Shown piece after piece: positions 5,619 through 5,857 of a DNA stretch of 5,857 bases. The position numbers and the translations under genes are program-made. Each line of letters starts with the position of its first letter. Position 1 is the stretch's first letter. Origin of the DNA: Candidatus Zymogenus sp. (GTDB lineage: Bacteria > Desulfobacterota > Zymogenia > Zymogenales > Zymogenaceae); contig JAUWME010000169.1 of NCBI GenBank assembly GCA_030613285.1, positions 1 through 5,857 on the forward strand, in the 5' to 3' direction. The notes under the pieces were generated by a model. The model did not search any database. It saw only the letters and a list, made by a program, of their open reading frames with translations, and was not told where the DNA came from.

Positions 5619-5857
5619 CGATTATCGATTACTCTCACAGCTTTCCCTTCACTTCTCTGGTTCGTCTTTGGCTCTACAAGCTTTATCGTAACGTTCACCC
5701 CCAGAAGATCTTTTATCTCCAACTCGATATCCTTCTCAAGTTTCTGCAATCCTTTAATCTCATCTGAAAACACCGATTCGTTTACCTCGACATTTACTTT
5801 AAGAATATCAAGGGCCCCTTCTCTCTCCACAATCATCTGGTAGTGAGGCTCCACTTT
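5609..5857 (-). CDS. paaK: Phenylacetate-CoA ligase family protein, C-terminal part (runs off right edge)
   Basis: The last 82 codons of a gene that enters from the right edge; the frame is open through 5857. The first visible residues are K-V-E-P-H-Y-Q; the GTG at 5854 is an internal valine codon, not a start. The sequence matches the PaaK C-terminal domain: PHYQMIVEREGALD (from the fourth visible residue), a 'VNVEVNE' strand, an acidic helical stretch, 'DLLGVNVTIKLVEP', and the closing 'QRSEGKAVRVIDNRK'. The Lys in SEGKA lies where adenylate-forming ligases carry the C-terminal lysine needed for adenylation; this is by family analogy. The enzyme should form an aryl-CoA (phenylacetyl-CoA type) from acid, ATP and CoA in the cytoplasm. 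It is a different gene from the left-edge ligase, since each is a terminal fragment on the same strand, at opposite ends of the transporter. Exact acid substrate not determinable. Confidence 0.9.
   Translation of the reverse strand, partial: KVEPHYQMIVEREGALDILKVNVEVNESVFSDEIKGLQKLEKDIELEIKDLLGVNVTIKLVEPKTNQRSEGKAVRVIDNRKI

Noticed and set aside
5852..5854. GTG at 5854 as the start of a short 81-aa protein
   Set aside because: The frame is open past it to the window end, and the sequence starts in the middle of the PaaK C-terminal domain, so it is an internal valine.

Overview
The window holds one co-directional gene cluster, entirely on the minus strand (read right to left). It encodes a complete branched-chain-amino-acid-type (Liv/HAAT) ABC transporter, bracketed by two phenylacetate-CoA-ligase-like (PaaK family) genes that are both cut by the window edges. 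In transcription order: C-terminal part of a PaaK-type ligase (5857-5609), a small protein of two ACT domains (5585-5154), a lipoprotein substrate-binding protein of LivK type (5083-3911), permeases LivH (3810-2926) and LivM (2922-1846), ATPases LivG (1849-1082) and LivF (1098-355), then the N-terminal part of a second PaaK-type ligase (208-1). The left fragment is too short for an obvious full ORF but is clear by translation.

Region by region: 5857-5084 is the ligase/ACT pair, with a 14-bp tandem duplication that copies the ligase stop codon and the ACT gene's Shine-Dalgarno. A 70-nt gap with a 13-nt palindrome precedes livK. A 100-nt gap between livK and livH carries a strong terminator-like hairpin and three copies of a U-rich element; it probably lowers expression of the membrane and ATPase genes relative to the binding protein. 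livH, livM, livG and livF are packed tightly (3-nt gap, 4-nt ATGA overlap, 17-nt overlap). A 146-nt gap follows between livF and the second ligase; its transcribed strand is almost free of C and has repeated GTGGA motifs, the last being the ligase RBS. No intergenic stretch exceeds 300 bases.

Functionally the cluster reads as an uptake-and-activation unit: the transporter brings in an organic acid or amino acid and the AMP-forming ligases make a CoA thioester. PaaK, tandem-ACT and liv genes together are, to my knowledge, a recurring arrangement in anaerobic bacteria (Desulfobacterota and relatives) and some archaea. The moderate A+T-rich composition, good Shine-Dalgarno sites and a lipobox fit a bacterium of that kind, but taxonomy is inference. 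The substrate is probably aromatic or an aryl acid rather than leucine/isoleucine/valine, also inference. I see no mobile element, CRISPR array, tRNA or rRNA, and no wholly new system. The points worth a second look are regulatory architecture and the double-ligase layout.
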